A DNA stretch of 64,000 bases from Riptortus pedestris (GCA_019009955.1 CM032228.1:182435501-182499500), one strand, 5' to 3'. Positions 1-11,606 are shown, counted from the first letter of the stretch. Numbers and translations: made by a program. The notes: generated by a model from the letters alone, not told the origin.

Positions 1-3000
1 CGCCCCTCTCTTAACCGTTTAGTTTCAGGTAATGGAGCAGTTGCTCTGTACATAGGGAATTTGTGTATTTCATCTTCAAATAAAATCAGTTATATAATCG
101 CACCTTCCCTATATTTGGCAGTCGCATTTTAGTTTTCTTTATAAAATATAGTTATCTTGGAGAAAAATCAAACAAAGTAACGTTTATATAATATACCGAT
201 CATTAAAAGCTTTACAAACTACACATTGCAACCCATGAATGCATGATTTCTTTCTAAATCTCCTGTAGCTGTATATTTTATAACACCATTTTTTATACCC
301 CGTTTTAATCTATTTTTTTTTTCGTTTTGAATTATTTTTATTTGGAAACTCATCTTTGTACATCAGAAAGATGAATTCTGCTATGAAACGCCCATGTTCT
401 CTCTGGTGATGGCAAAGTGATTTCTTTTGAAGTTTATTTCATGTTTATAATTACTTTCTTTAGTAATTATTATTATTTTTTTTGTGGGGGGGAGGGGTTG
501 TTACGAAAAAATCATTCTAGCCCCTTCATGATACATTTAGTCCTTGTAAAGTGGTGGAATTGCTCCGCTAATATAAAGTTGCTCTTGGTTTTAATTATTG
601 CAACTGAAAAAAAAAGGTATATGTGAGAGAGATGTAATGGTTAAAAGAGATAGTTACCGTGGGATCCGTAAGGGCTACCCAGAAGCAGATCTATATAACA
701 AGGCAGGATTGGCTGAGGGCCAACCACTCACCTCCAACATGCCCTTTAACCATCTACCCAGCCTCCTTCTCCTTATTCAATTACTAATACCTTATTCTCC
801 ATATTCCTCCCAAGATGGCTCTCTTAATCACTCAGAAGTGGATTTACCATCATCCTAGTAATAACCTCCATTAGCGTGGTCAAAATTGAGATTAAATGAT
901 TATCTAATAGCATCATATAATGCTCAAAAATTACTACTATTTTATGACGAATGGATGGAGCGATGATTTTATGAAGAACAGTAATTTTCTGAATTTGCAG
1001 ACAGCTTCCTACTGTGGAGTGTTGAAAATTCAACATCTCCACAGCTTTAAAACACTGCCTAAGGCTATTGTTCGGACGTTGTTGGAAGGAAGTGGGGTTT
1101 GGTCTACTTGTTTTCGACTGTATAACAGGTCGTATCAACTTCTGATAGGCTTATGATGTAGATAGGTTGAAATTACTAAAAACATTGCAGGTGTTGGAAA
1201 TACCAAGAAACAAGCAAGTCCGCAAATAGGGGTTTCTGTAACCAGTTACAGATTGGAAGTCGGAATCCGAAAGATAAAACTAATCCTGGTGCTGTAAGTC
1301 GTCATGACTGCGCAGAGAGGCATGGTATTCTGTCGTTTCGGTTTCGGGGGAGTACAATTTTCCTCCTTTTCAAGAACCTCTTTAGTAAATCAAAACTATT
1401 GATGTAGAAAACGATGATGAGACCAATGATCGCGTATGTAAGTGGAACGTGGACTTTCTCAAAAGATAGCAGGTCTCTGACAGACGAGCCTTAAAAAAAC
1501 AAATTATGGAGCCGTTAAGGAACAGCATATCAGCAGCGGTGCCAACTTAATGGTGTTGAATGGGGAACATAACGTCATCCTTGCTATCAGACTGCTGTGG
1601 TTGAGTCAACTGTAAAAAATATAACCCGTCTGACTGATTAAGAAGGTGGACAAGAGGACAACGAAGAAAACGATGTAGATCCAGGTAAGCTAGGCTTAAT
1701 GACCTAGGAGATGATATAAGAAGATTGGAGACCGGCAACTGATCTTTTTTTTGGATGAAAGAGGAAGTAGAGGTCCAGACTCTTTTTAATAATTAATGAA
1801 AGCTAACTTTTTATTTTGATTCTCCTAGATTCTAAAAACCCTGTTCGTACTAAGCATTGAATGTTGACTTCGGCTTCTGCGCTGGATGAAAAAGTAATCT
1901 GTGCCGTAAAGAGAAATTTCAAATAAGGACGTTATTGTTGGTTCTGTAATGCGATAGTTGAAATCAGGCAATGTCGGTGGCCTTAACGCTCGAGTTAGCT
2001 ATCGGCAGTAAGGAGTTGGCCAGTAGTATCCTGGTTAAGTTAATCCGTTCTGTTGGAACGGAAAGCTATTTGGGGATAGTTGGCCACAGATTTCCCTTCC
2101 TAACTATTTTGCCAACGTCGGTGGGGCATAGTGCGAGAAAACATCTCCTCACTTGAACTTCACAAGGTATAAATAAACAAAATGCATAGTAAACTGTACG
2201 TCAGTTTTTTTAAAACTAAAAACCCGTTATGTGTTATTTGATTGTAATGAAGATGAAAACCATGTAAGCAAATATGAAAGACTTATTCAGTGCCCAGCAG
2301 TTCTATGCTTTAAGTTTCTCACTGAAGGCAATTTGGGCCACGAATTATATTTTTGAGCATATAAATGTGTAATGGATTAGAATTATATATTCTTTGATTC
2401 GTGTGGATGTTCAGAACTGAGCAATGTTTTATCAGATCATTATAATGTTCATGTACTGGAAAGAAACTTACTGAGAACAATTCTATAGAACCAGATATAA
2501 AAGCCGGGACGGTGGTTACTAAGTTAAAATGGTCAGCAAACCTGTTACTGCTTTAGAAATCTCTAGGAAGACATTGAACACTTCTATATTTCTATTGTAT
2601 AAATGTTCAAAACTGCCATCAAATCAATTTTTATAAGTGACAGTGAAACAAGAGTTCCCAACAAGTTAAACGGCAAAGTCTAGATAGTCGAGGAGAAGAG
2701 ATCTCTATGAAAGATTTTTTGAACCTGTGAGAGAGCTTCACGGATGATAAATTATAAGCAACAACGATCTGCTGATGTCATCTATACTATTTAAAAGTTT
2801 ACATCGAGAGGTTAACGCCAGGCTTGATAGAATGATATTATATGGTATGGCAGATGAAGGACCACCTGAGGGGAGTACTTGTGGGGTCTGAAGTTCCAAA
2901 ATTGAAGGATCCTAGCTACACTGCCCATGGAATTGTTTTAGATGGTTGCCTACGCCTTGTCTGTGGCGTCTAGTATGTAGTTTGTTAGCTGTAATCTTCA

Positions 3001-3693
3001 GTTTTAATAATAGGTTCATAATGATTTCCAGAATTCATGGAGTGTATTTATATTATTTGTCTTCTAGTCCTAGATTGTAATAAAATAATAATTTGGAGCT
3101 TAGCAGGTCCTCCCGCATTTACTTAATCTTTTACAGAGTTTCAGCACAATTTTCAAAAAAAAAATTGCTAATTACAAGAGTATTTTTTACATCTACGAAA
3201 ATGAGTTTGTTTTTATATTACAATTCTCTACTATGTCCTGCCTTCTTTAGATCTGGCGACACATATGGAAAAAACTGTTTCTCCAAGAGAAATAAAAAAA
3301 CTCGGAATTGACCATAGTTTATTATAAAAATAATCAGAGTGATTTCAAATTTTATTCTTTTAGTTCTTTTCATTGTTTACCCATGAAGAATTTATTGCGT
3401 TCCAAATTCTGTCGATTATTGTTCAACGATTCTCATTGCTACTCCTTTGAAGGGTTACTGAACTGTTTCCTTTGGGGGTTGGTGAAACGTCATATTACGT
3501 TGAAAACATTTTCATTGCCACTTTTATTTATACACGTTCCGACTCTTCGTGCAAATATTCTCATCAATCGTAGGTGTAATACGCAATAATTGATATGAAA
3601 TAAGTAGAACAAATTTGGGTTCATTGTACGATTATTTTTGGCACAAAAATAGGTATACAATGTTGTACCAAATAGAATATTAATAAGATGCTT
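1..3693. other. Unrecognised AT-rich sequence, no supported gene
   Basis: No long open frame, transposon terminus, RNA gene or conserved protein motif is recognisable. The 60-105 codon open frames here have no recognisable domain. A short hairpin at 1012-1044 is listed separately. Highly decayed transposons cannot be excluded. Confidence 0.5.
1012..1044. repeat. Imperfect hairpin
   Basis: CTGTGGAG and GTTGAA are mirrored by TTCAAC and CTCCACAG around a two-base centre, with a one- or two-base interruption in each arm. No function is known; it may be a remnant of a foldback element. Confidence 0.5.
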
Positions 3694-3798
3694 ATATGAA
3701 GGGCCAGGGGGAAAAAAGATGAAAGTCACTTTTTCGTCGATTTTATGATATTAGCCCTATCAAGGGGCTATGAAGGAGTAATATCATCTGGTAGAAGA

Positions 3799-3878
3799 AC
3801 AAGGGGGGAAAAAGATGACAATCGACAGAAATGTGCATGAAAAGATTCGGGGTAAGGGGGAAAATAGATGAATGTCAC
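3799..3878 (+). repeat. Two subterminal repeats of the transposon end motif
   Basis: The end motif (G-run, A-run, GATGA) recurs at 3799-3826 and 3852-3878 in the same direction as the terminus at 3698-3728. That makes three iterations within 180 bp. Such iterated ends are commonly transposase-binding sites. The third repeat runs straight into the transposase coding remnant, so the internal deletion probably ended in or beside it. Confidence 0.6.
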
Positions 3879-4527
3879 AAGTGATATTTTGCGATTCCTG
3901 TGCTGTGCAGAATAAAAATTATACCCTAATTCGTTACCTTCATCATTTAGTGACTGAGAAGCATCGTTTCGACAGTGTTGAAGTATATTTTCCCATTCGA
4001 GGGCATTCATACCTCGAATGTGATAAAAACATGAGTTACATCAACCAGCATACTTACGTTGAGTTGCCCGATGAATGGAGGGATGTTATAAGAAATAGCA
4101 GAGAAAGGCCGTCGCCCTTTGCTCTGATCAACTGCCAGCAAGAACTTTTCAAGACATGAACAGAATTCTTGAATCCTATGTACTTGAAAAATTGTCCCTT
4201 GTTGCGTTGTTTAAAGGTCATGAATGAACATCCTTCAAAACATTTTCACCGAAACACTTTCTGGTTGTTACATTGACGCTGAAATCCTTTGGAAACCACC
4301 AAAAGGGTGAAAAATGCAAGAAAACGTCCTGCTCCACGTAGACCTTTAACTAACCTGTATGATGGACCATTGCCAATATCTCAACCAAAGTTCAACGACT
4401 TGCAACAACTAAAAAATTTTTGGTTAACCCTGCTGCGAAGGCGTTCTTTGAGAATTTGCCCAGCATAAATCCAGCAGCTGTTCACGATGACAGCGAAGAT
4501 GTATCCCTGGATTACCCAGATGAATAA
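3872..4527 (+). pseudogene. Decayed transposase gene, 3' portion
   Basis: The first open segment (3872-4159, 95 codons) has FCDSCAVQNKN near its start and RGHSYLECD about 40 residues later, followed by LPDEW. This resembles DUF7869-type transposase-like proteins found in many invertebrate genomes, in which these conserved Asp/Glu positions may belong to a DDE-type catalytic core (an inference). Past the stop, coding similarity resumes in other frames. A basic Pro/Arg-rich stretch lies near 4320, and an acidic tail reading AVHDDSEDVSLDYPDE ends at the TAA at 4525-4527. At least two frameshifts and a missing N-terminal half make it non-functional. The start at 3872 is only the first ATG after the internal deletion, not a native start. 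Confidence 0.65.
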
Positions 4528-4784
4528 ATTTCCATAAAATGTTTTGTTCATTGTCAGTAAAATATAAGTTGTTCATTAAGTTTTTTTTTCACCTTTATCA
4601 TTTCTCCTAGGAGCTACATGTGACTGCATATATTGATTACTAATATCTATTAGGAATTAATACACTAAAAAAAAAGATATGATTATATTACAAAAGGAGT
4701 TAATAGAAATCAAACTTTGTTTTTCATTTTTCTCGAAATCACTTTTTGGTCACTTTCATCTTTTTTCCCCCTAGCCCTTCATAT

Positions 4785-5654
4785 GTAAAATATAATATCT
4801 ATTTGATACTGGGTTTATTTTTTGTGTTCATGAGGTTCACGGAACTATGTATCATATATGGTCTTTCCTTTATTTACTTTTGCCATTTTATTTTATTTCC
4901 AACAATTTACGCTTTGTTGTTGGAATAAGATTATCTTGGTATAAAAAAATTAATAAATAGTTTTGGAGGGTAGGAGAGCAGTTAACTTATGGAGAAAAAG
5001 AAGAAAGGGATAAGGTAGGGAGGGGTGGGAGGGTTGGTTGGAGGAAAATAGGATTATTTTATGTGGCTTCCCGGAGCACAGTGTTTGTGCGTGCGTGTGT
5101 GTGTGTATGTGTTTTGTGTCTGCAGCCAACATAAAACTGGCCTCCCCTGGAGGTAGATTGAATATCCTATATCTGAATCGGAGAACGTATATTAGGTAAG
5201 CTAAGTGGCAGAGCCAGAACCTCCAAAGCAACTCATAGTAAATTCATAACAAAGTAGGGCTTCATTTGCTTTCTTTTGTTGCCTGGAATAAGAAAAATAT
5301 ACCGCTTGATGAAAAAAATAACATTGAAGGTTTGCAGTTAACGAGAACAGGTTTCGGGTGTCTTTAGAGTTGGATGTTTATTCGTACATCCGGTACACTG
5401 TAATAGGTTGGCAAGATTAATTGGCAGATTTTAATCAAATTACATAATTGGAAATATTTTTTTAAGAATAAGCGATCTTATGAAAAATGGAGAGTTTGCA
5501 CATGTAATATCAGAAGTTATGTGTGAGTAAACATATGCAGTTATTTGTAGTATCTACTAACTTACTTCCTGCGTTATATTTTTGTCATTGAAAGTACTAT
5601 GCATTGTGCTGTACTTTCCCCTGGTACATTTTCTACTACCTTTATCGCTCAGTT
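4785..5654. other. Unrecognised sequence
   Basis: No gene or element is seen. A short GT-rich tract lies near 5085-5117. Confidence 0.5.
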
Positions 5655-5780
5655 TTAGCAGATTTCCCCTACGCTATTGAGTTTGTACTCATGATGGGAT
5701 TTTCGAAGTGTCTTCAAATCCAGGAAATTACGAAAATGAGGTCCTTTCATATCTCTCTCTTTCACTCTCTTTCTTCTCTC

Positions 5781-5781
<1 letters not shown>

Positions 5782-5854
<73 letters not shown>
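5782..5854. repeat. (TG)n(TA)n microsatellite core of H1
   Basis: A TG dinucleotide run changes to a TA run. It occupies the position of the variable core of the H family and adjoins the 5' end of the Helitron. Confidence 0.95.
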
Positions 5855-5857
<3 letters not shown>

Positions 5858-6533
5858 TAATATATATAATTCTAGCGTACGTGTGTATGTCACTGAACTC
5901 CTCCTAGACGGATGGACCGATTTGATTGAATTTTTAAATACGCGTTCGAGTTACCGGATGGTTTAGCGCCGCAGATCGGCCAGGCAGATGGAGCAGGTCT
6001 CCGGTCGAAAGGGCGAGGTTATTGGAAATGTAATGAATTGTTAATATGTTTATCTAATGTATGTCCTTAGAATTTAAGTATGTCATCTATATAATGATGT
6101 TTTCAGCTGCGAGAGGTTTTCACTTTCAGACATTGTTATTTATTTTCCAAATTTATTTTAATTTGATTTGAATGTTGCAATTATTTTCTTTTCTTTATTT
6201 ATATTTATGTATTTGCGTTATTATTGTTGAGGGTTTTGATTTATTTCAGTTATTGGTCTACAACTGTTTGTTTTTAAGAACGTGTAGTGCGCATTCTACC
6301 AGATAATCTCAGAACTAAAACGTCTTCTTTTCCTTCTCTCATTTTTCCTTTTCCTTTTGTGTACCAAGTTTTTGCGATATTTTATTTACTATTTGTTTTT
6401 AGGCAAACGTGCATATAACAAATGTTGTTTTTTGCGTTATTAAAAGTAGATTTTTTTTAAACATAATATTATTAAATTTAATATCCTAATCACTTGATAT
6501 ATAATGCAGGACAACGTCTGCCGGGTCCGCTAG
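5855..6533 (+). mobile_element. Non-autonomous Helitron A (679 bp)
   Basis: The element begins with TC (5855) after an A and ends in CTAG (6530-6533) before a T, the canonical A/T insertion of Helitrons. The 5' region carries TGTGTGTATGTCACTGAA, then CTCCTCCTAGACGG and TGGACCGATTTGAT, typical of Helitrons in many arthropods. The 3' end reads GTCTGCCGGGTCCGCTAG. No RepHel coding sequence is present. The last ~300 bp are shared with the copy at 32336-32638, and the 5' ~80 bp with the one at 35633-36384. Confidence 0.85.
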
Positions 6534-6770
6534 TATATATATATATACCTGATATTGGACAATTGTAGCTTTAAATATTGTCATATACATTTATTCTCTA
6601 TCTTAAATACTAACCAAGATATTTTCATTTCTCAGACTTCTGCAAACCCACAATTCTAGTCATGTCACATAAACAATACTCAGTCATATAATAGAACGCA
6701 TTATTCGAAGCATAAATACCAAATATTATTTTCAAGAGACCTTTATTATACGACATAGACAAAATACTCA

Positions 6771-7965
6771 TTATTTAATATTTGAAGAGTTTTCTATGAA
6801 AGCCGAGGTCACAACTGATATGGTTCAGATGAATGCAACTCTCTATATTATGGGCAATCTGGATTGCATTTAGATAAATTTAATATTTTTTCGAACCATA
6901 CTACCTTCGGGGAAGGCCTATAAGGAGTAAACTACACTACTACTCAGTTTTTAAAAGGAAGAACTTATTTCATCAAAATGTTTCAGTGTCTCAACTAATT
7001 TAAGAGCTATTACAAATCAATTAAAATAAATAAATTATAAATATCAATGCAGAAATAATTTAAGAAACAATTAAGGACATTCATATAAATCAATTTGTTA
7101 AATACTTAGTTAAACCATAAATGTTTGGAATATCCTTAGTATGTAGTGTGAATGCAAGGCATGACAAGAGCCCAAAGTTCTCTCAGTGTTCATTGTGTGA
7201 GTATTTGTGTTTACAAGTGAGTGGGATGCAGGTACGGGTAGGTAGGTCTAGTCACTGAGGCGTGTGTTCGTAGTGTGTGTCCAATTCTTAGACGTCAGTA
7301 TTGCCTCATTTCGCCCTTTCATGAGAGGACTGTCTCCTTGATCTCACACAAATGATTCGAAGAGTCTCTTCAATGTGTCTGATAATCAATGTTCAATAAC
7401 GTGATAGTATGAAATAACAGCGCTCTCTTGGATTCATTGTGGTTATATCAAAAATATTCAAGTGACTCCTTCTGCTAGGGAGTCAACTGCTGTACTTTGT
7501 GGAAATGTTTGATACCAAGGCAGCCAAAACATAGTTATATTTTGGTTTTGTAGTAGGTACATTTGAGTTGCGATCGTGTGATGATTGCCATGGAGAGTAA
7601 AGAACTCAATGATCCGTAACAAAGAGCCTTTTGGGCTAAATCCGTTAGTCCCGAAAGTATTCCGTATAATTCAGTCGTGAAAATGGCCGTTTTGTTGACT
7701 AATCTAATTTGTATTGTTTTCTTATGATCATTGCCGATATTCCAGTAGATAGGATGTCTTTGAGCCGTCCGTGGATAGAAAAAACATAGTTTTCGAATAG
7801 TTAGTTATTAATGCGCTAACAACTGTTGGTAATATACTGTAGATTCAGAATCTTATTGTGCTTCGTCCAAGTTAAGTCACATTTTAAATTTCTTTCTCTC
7901 CGTGAAGGGAAATTTATGCCTTTTCAGTACTTGTCGGAATGTTAATTAAGTCACTGTCATTCAGG
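6771..7965. other. Unrecognised sequence
   Basis: No gene or recognised repeat between H1 and H2. Confidence 0.5.
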
Positions 7966-8171
7966 TTAGTAGATTTCCCTCAAGGGATAACAGCTATTGA
8001 GGTCTATCTATTCAGCGCTACAAGTTGGCTGGCCTGTTTCTTTACAATTCAGCCGCTTTCCGTTTGTATTTATTCACTTAACATTCATGGTAGGATTACC
8101 TGTATGTATATTTATCTATCCGCGTTGGAGATCTGCTTAGTTTACGCAGCTTCTGCGTGTTGGACCCTTTT
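7966..8171 (-). mobile_element. HINE-like copy H2, internally deleted (~205 bp)
   Basis: Both ends of the family are kept: the 3' palindrome near 7970-7990 and the 5' end near 8130-8171 (ATCTGCTTAGTTTACGCAGC). The conserved 3' tail block after TATTGAGGTC, the TA core and most internal blocks are missing. What remains is the subterminal region of the long subfamily. It is a MITE-sized deletion derivative. Confidence 0.8.
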
Positions 8172-8875
8172 CAATGTGTTGCCTGTTTCAACCTGCATCA
8201 ACGCTGAAACCGTCGAATGGGATAGACCTTTTGCGATTATAAAAACCTTTGTCAATTATACCGTCTAGGAGTATTAATGCTGATGGACGTGAAGATGTTT
8301 AATCTGTGCATCCGTAGTCCAGAAGGTTTATGGACGTATCGTTTTCTTCCGTTCTCCAATGAACTTATCATTTTTCATTTGACCTGAGGAACATAAAAGA
8401 TTTTAGGTGAGATTTCTGAAAGAAAGAAGTTTGTTAGCTTCTCCATTGATTGCAATATGGATGGAGCTGAAATATGACGTGTAAACTGATGTCAATGACG
8501 AAGCTTTGCATGACATTGAGCGACATTGCATGCAAGAAGAGATAAACGAGGATTGTGAATTAGTGGTCACGTATTGTCCTTATTCCCACAATGAACTTTA
8601 ATTTAGGAACTTTTCCCTTCCATTTCAATGTTTACCTTGTGAATTACACAGGAAATAAACAATTTCATATAATTTTATATCTTGAAGTATGATAATCATG
8701 GAACATTTTGTTGTAATTACGTAATAATTATAATTTAATGAATTTTAATATATATGTTCATTCCCAGAACATATTATTTTTTTACATTTTTTCTGAATTC
8801 TAATACAACCTTATTTCCAGGTGGTTTTGCAATAAAACCAATCTCTTAATGCTACTTACCACAGCTATAACTTTA
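8172..8875. other. Unrecognised sequence
   Basis: No supported feature. Confidence 0.5.
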
Positions 8876-9067
8876 TTAGCAGATTTCCTTTGAGGGAAAT
8901 GAGCTATTGATGTCGTACTCATGACGCGATTTTCGAAACATTTCTTCAAATATTCATCGATCCTACCCAGGAGATGACGAAAATGAGGTCCATTCAAAAC
9001 TATATATGTATATACATATATATATAGTTTTGAACGGACCTCATTTTCGCCATCTCCTGGGTAGGAT
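8876..9067. mobile_element. HINE-like copy H3, two 3' tails in palindromic arrangement
   Basis: A minus-strand 3' terminus (TTAGCAGATTTCC at 8876) runs through the conserved tail to a short TA-rich core. A second tail in plus orientation follows (TTTTGAACGGACCTC, then CATCTCCTGGGTAGGAT) and stops at about 9067. The two tails form a near-palindrome of more than 50 bp per arm around the TA core. No 5' end is present. Confidence 0.8.
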
Positions 9068-10008
9068 TGTTACTTATAAAATGAATTTATAATTTATTTT
9101 AAATTCTTATTCAGATAAATACAAATATTTAATTTAGCTTATAAATATCGTGATAAAATTTGTCTTTTAAACTGAACAATATTTATGCATTTTATATAAT
9201 GGGCTTCATACGCATATTTTTATTCCGTTGATCTTAGGATAAGGAAAAGAGTAAGTAAGGCGGTGAGACTGAAGAATAAAGAATGATAAGAAGAGCTGAA
9301 ATTGTTGAATATAACAAAGTAGATTACCTGCAAAGGAGGAAGAGTTTACTTACGAGGAAAATCTCGGGGGGTAACTGGCTAGGAGGATGAAAAATGTTGG
9401 TCGGGGTGGAACCGATTGGCTTTGTGAACCTAGAATAGGGCTGCTCTTTAACCTTAAATTGCGGTTTTACCAAGGAGGGATTGAATTTGCTTGCTAAGTC
9501 TGAACGGTGGAACCTATTTCCCTTCTTTTATATCCCACATGGCTTAAAAAAACGGCAGCCCAGGCTTTATTGTTAAAATTAATAGAACAGGACCATTCTG
9601 TCGTAGCTAAGCATATAATTTCGATTCTCCGTCATCTTAGAAATATTCAGGCATTAATTAAGGTAAGATGATGAATTTCTGACCAAAATTGTTAAGGTAA
9701 GTAATTATAGAAGATTAATAGGTAATAAATAATTGGTGCATTTTACATGTAGAAAAACAATAAATAAATTAGAGATGCCACTCAATTTTTATTTAGATGA
9801 CGGAATTTTATACCTCACACAGACAGACACACGCACACACAAACACACACACTCACATTCTCATATTAATGACATTCTCAACTTTGATTATGTGCTGAGT
9901 ATCCTAGTTTATTCTAGGATTGGGTTGACTTTGATTTTTGGGATTCTCTATCTTTCCATTGTCTTTTTTCTATCTTTCCAGAGTTTTCTTACTTCTGTTG
10001 TCAAGATT
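9068..10008. other. Unrecognised sequence with a CA-rich tract
   Basis: A CA-rich stretch lies at about 9820-9862. Nothing else is supported. Confidence 0.5.
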
Positions 10009-10503
10009 TTAACCCTCGGTCGGGCGCGTCAAGAATCTTCCGTCTTCGGGCGCGTGTATCTCAGAGATACAACCTCAACCGTTTTTACGGAAATACAATT
10101 TTTTAATATATATTTTGCACTAAAATGTGCACTGTGTGATTAGAAACCATAACAGAGGAAGTATTTGTTTGAAAGAAGTAAATAATTTTCAAAATTTATA
10201 AGTATTATAATAAAAAAAATCTTGGTTGATAAAATAATCAAGTTGGTTATAGATTCATTATTATTGAAACCGTGAAAGATGATTTTTAAAATATAATTAA
10301 AAAATACAAATATCAAACGAAATTGCTTAAATGCACATGTTTTAATCATACATAATTCATTTCAGTTTGTGAACAATATAAACAAATTATCTAAATATTA
10401 CTTCATTCAAAAATAAGTAGCACGAAATCACTTTTAGATAATACTTATTAAAAATTATCTAAATTTTAATGCACCAATCCTTTTAAAAATAGCAGTTTAA
10501 TTA

Positions 10504-10857
10504 TTATTTCTTTTGCAGAGCTGCATTACAATTAGGACAAAGCATGGAACTATGTTGTAAACAAATTTTGGTTTTGCAAATCTCACAAGAGTAATTAGTA
10601 AACCTACATTTCTTTTTAGTTTCGCATGGTTCACATCATTTTCTTTTGTTCATTGTAGCGGAATGACTTTTTTTATGCTGTTTTGTACTTGAGTTCAATG
10701 TATGGTCCAATGAGTCTCTGTACACTTCAAGTTTCGTCCTTAGTTCGGGTGGTAAACGTCTACAGTAGTCACTGCATCGTACAATATTTTCTTGTACAAG
10801 TTCTTTTGAAAGCTCATTTATGAGCAAAATAATAGAAAAATAGGTTTATATGATTCC
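10504..10857 (-). pseudogene. piggyBac transposase C-terminal fragment
   Basis: The minus-strand frame opens just after a stop near 10855. It reads through LPPELRTKLEV, typical of the region before the C-terminal domain, and then into a basic stretch ending KRK. An in-frame TGA at 10636-10638 interrupts it. The same frame continues with CEPCETKKKC, then YSCEICKTKICLQH and CPNC, and ends at TAA (10504-10506). These spaced Cys/His residues match the zinc-binding cysteine-rich domain at the C-terminus of piggyBac transposases. The catalytic Asp-rich core lies outside this remnant, so no active enzyme can be made here. Confidence 0.8.
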
Positions 10858-10988
10858 GTTTAATAAAGAGAAACTTAATTGATCTATATATTTATGAAAT
10901 ACAGATTTCAAAAAAACTAACGAGATCGGGCGCGTGGTATCTAGGAGATACAACTGAATGGCATTGAGTACCCATTTCGAGGAGTGGC

Positions 10989-11540
10989 TACAATGTAGGA
11001 GGCACCTAGCCGCGAGGCCTTAATCCATCCTACACCAATCCAACAACCTCATGGTGACTGAGGACTCGCTACGATGGACAGAAGCGAGTCCTATGGAAGG
11101 GACAGTCTCCTACTACCCAGCTCCCACACGAGAGAAGAACTCCCACACATGTACCAGTTTACCTGGCCTGTATGTCCTCGTGCTTTGAACACACGACCAC
11201 TACGTCTATGACCGGCAGTGAAGGCAAGCCTCCACTCCGGACACCACCCAGCCCGTAGTTCACATTGAGTAAGCCGCTAGAACTTACTCCATTAAGGCAG
11301 GAGTGATCCCCTGCCCGGAACAGCAAAGCCGACTAGGACCTACTGTTCCTACGGTTCCCCTACCCAGCAGCTACACAGCGGGGGCTTACTGCTGCCACTG
11401 GGAAGAGCCGGCCCCGTGCCGGGACGCACTGAATGACAGGTGAAACACACGACTCCATCGAACAAAGTTACACAACTGACCTTGAGGGGGAGACGTATAA
11501 AGAACATAACTCGAAGCACTACGCCACCACTCTCTGCTAG
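10989..11540. mobile_element. GC-rich insertion of unknown class, with 10-bp flanking direct repeats
   Basis: GAGGAGTGGC occurs at 10979-10988 and again at 11541-11550. The ~552 bp between are clearly GC-richer than the surroundings. Taking out the segment and one repeat leaves a continuous piggyBac end. I see no terminal inverted repeats, TG..CA ends, poly(A) tail or tRNA-like B box. A 10-bp duplication would fit a Mutator-like element, and a SINE or other retroposon is possible. It holds no convincing open frame. Confidence 0.6.
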
Positions 11541-11606
11541 GAGGAGTGGCAAATATTTCTCTAGAAACTGTGTATCTGAGAGATCACGCGCCCGACGGAG
11601 GGTTAA

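Larger units (their letters stand above)
3698..4780 (+). mobile_element. 1.08-kb DNA transposon with ~30-bp terminal inverted repeats
   Basis: The left end (3698-3728) begins GAAGGGCCAGGGGG and continues through an A-run, GATG and AAAGT. The right end (4751-4780) is its inverse with one or two differences. Both ends are flanked outside by ATAT (3694-3697 and 4781-4784), which fits a 4-bp target duplication, although ATAT is self-complementary and could instead extend the inverted repeat. The interior carries the 3' part of a decayed transposase gene. The 5' part of that gene is missing, so this is an internally deleted copy. The superfamily is not certain. A 4-bp duplication would suit Sola-type elements. 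Confidence 0.75.
5655..6770 (-). mobile_element. HINE-like copy H1, split by a Helitron
   Basis: The 3' terminal block (TTAGCAGATTTCCC, then the conserved tail to GAAAATGAGGTCC) occupies about 5655-5750 on the minus strand, but the inner arm of its terminal palindrome is deleted. The TG/TA tract then carries a Helitron at 5855-6533. Family sequence resumes at about 6560-6770 with blocks of the long subfamily (ATATACATTTATTCTC, ACCAAATATTATTTTCAAGA). The 5' end is missing. Confidence 0.75.
10013..11602 (-). mobile_element. piggyBac-family transposon relic (1.59 kb, flanked by TTAA)
   Basis: TTAA lies on both sides (10009-10012 and 11603-11606). The termini are inverted repeats, CCCTCGGTCGGGCGCGT on the left and the inverse of CCCTCCGTCGGGCGCGT on the right, starting CCCT as in piggyBac elements. 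GGGCGCGT recurs inside the left end and again near 10928, each time followed by a GTATCT..AGATAC palindrome. A minus-strand reading frame carries the cysteine-rich C-terminal domain of a piggyBac transposase. Most of the transposase is missing, and a GC-rich segment is inserted at 10989-11540. Confidence 0.88.

Noticed and set aside
5604..5966. 120-codon open frame
   Set aside because: It consists of HINE tail, TG/TA microsatellite and the Helitron start. The VCVCV and YIYIY runs are dinucleotide repeats.
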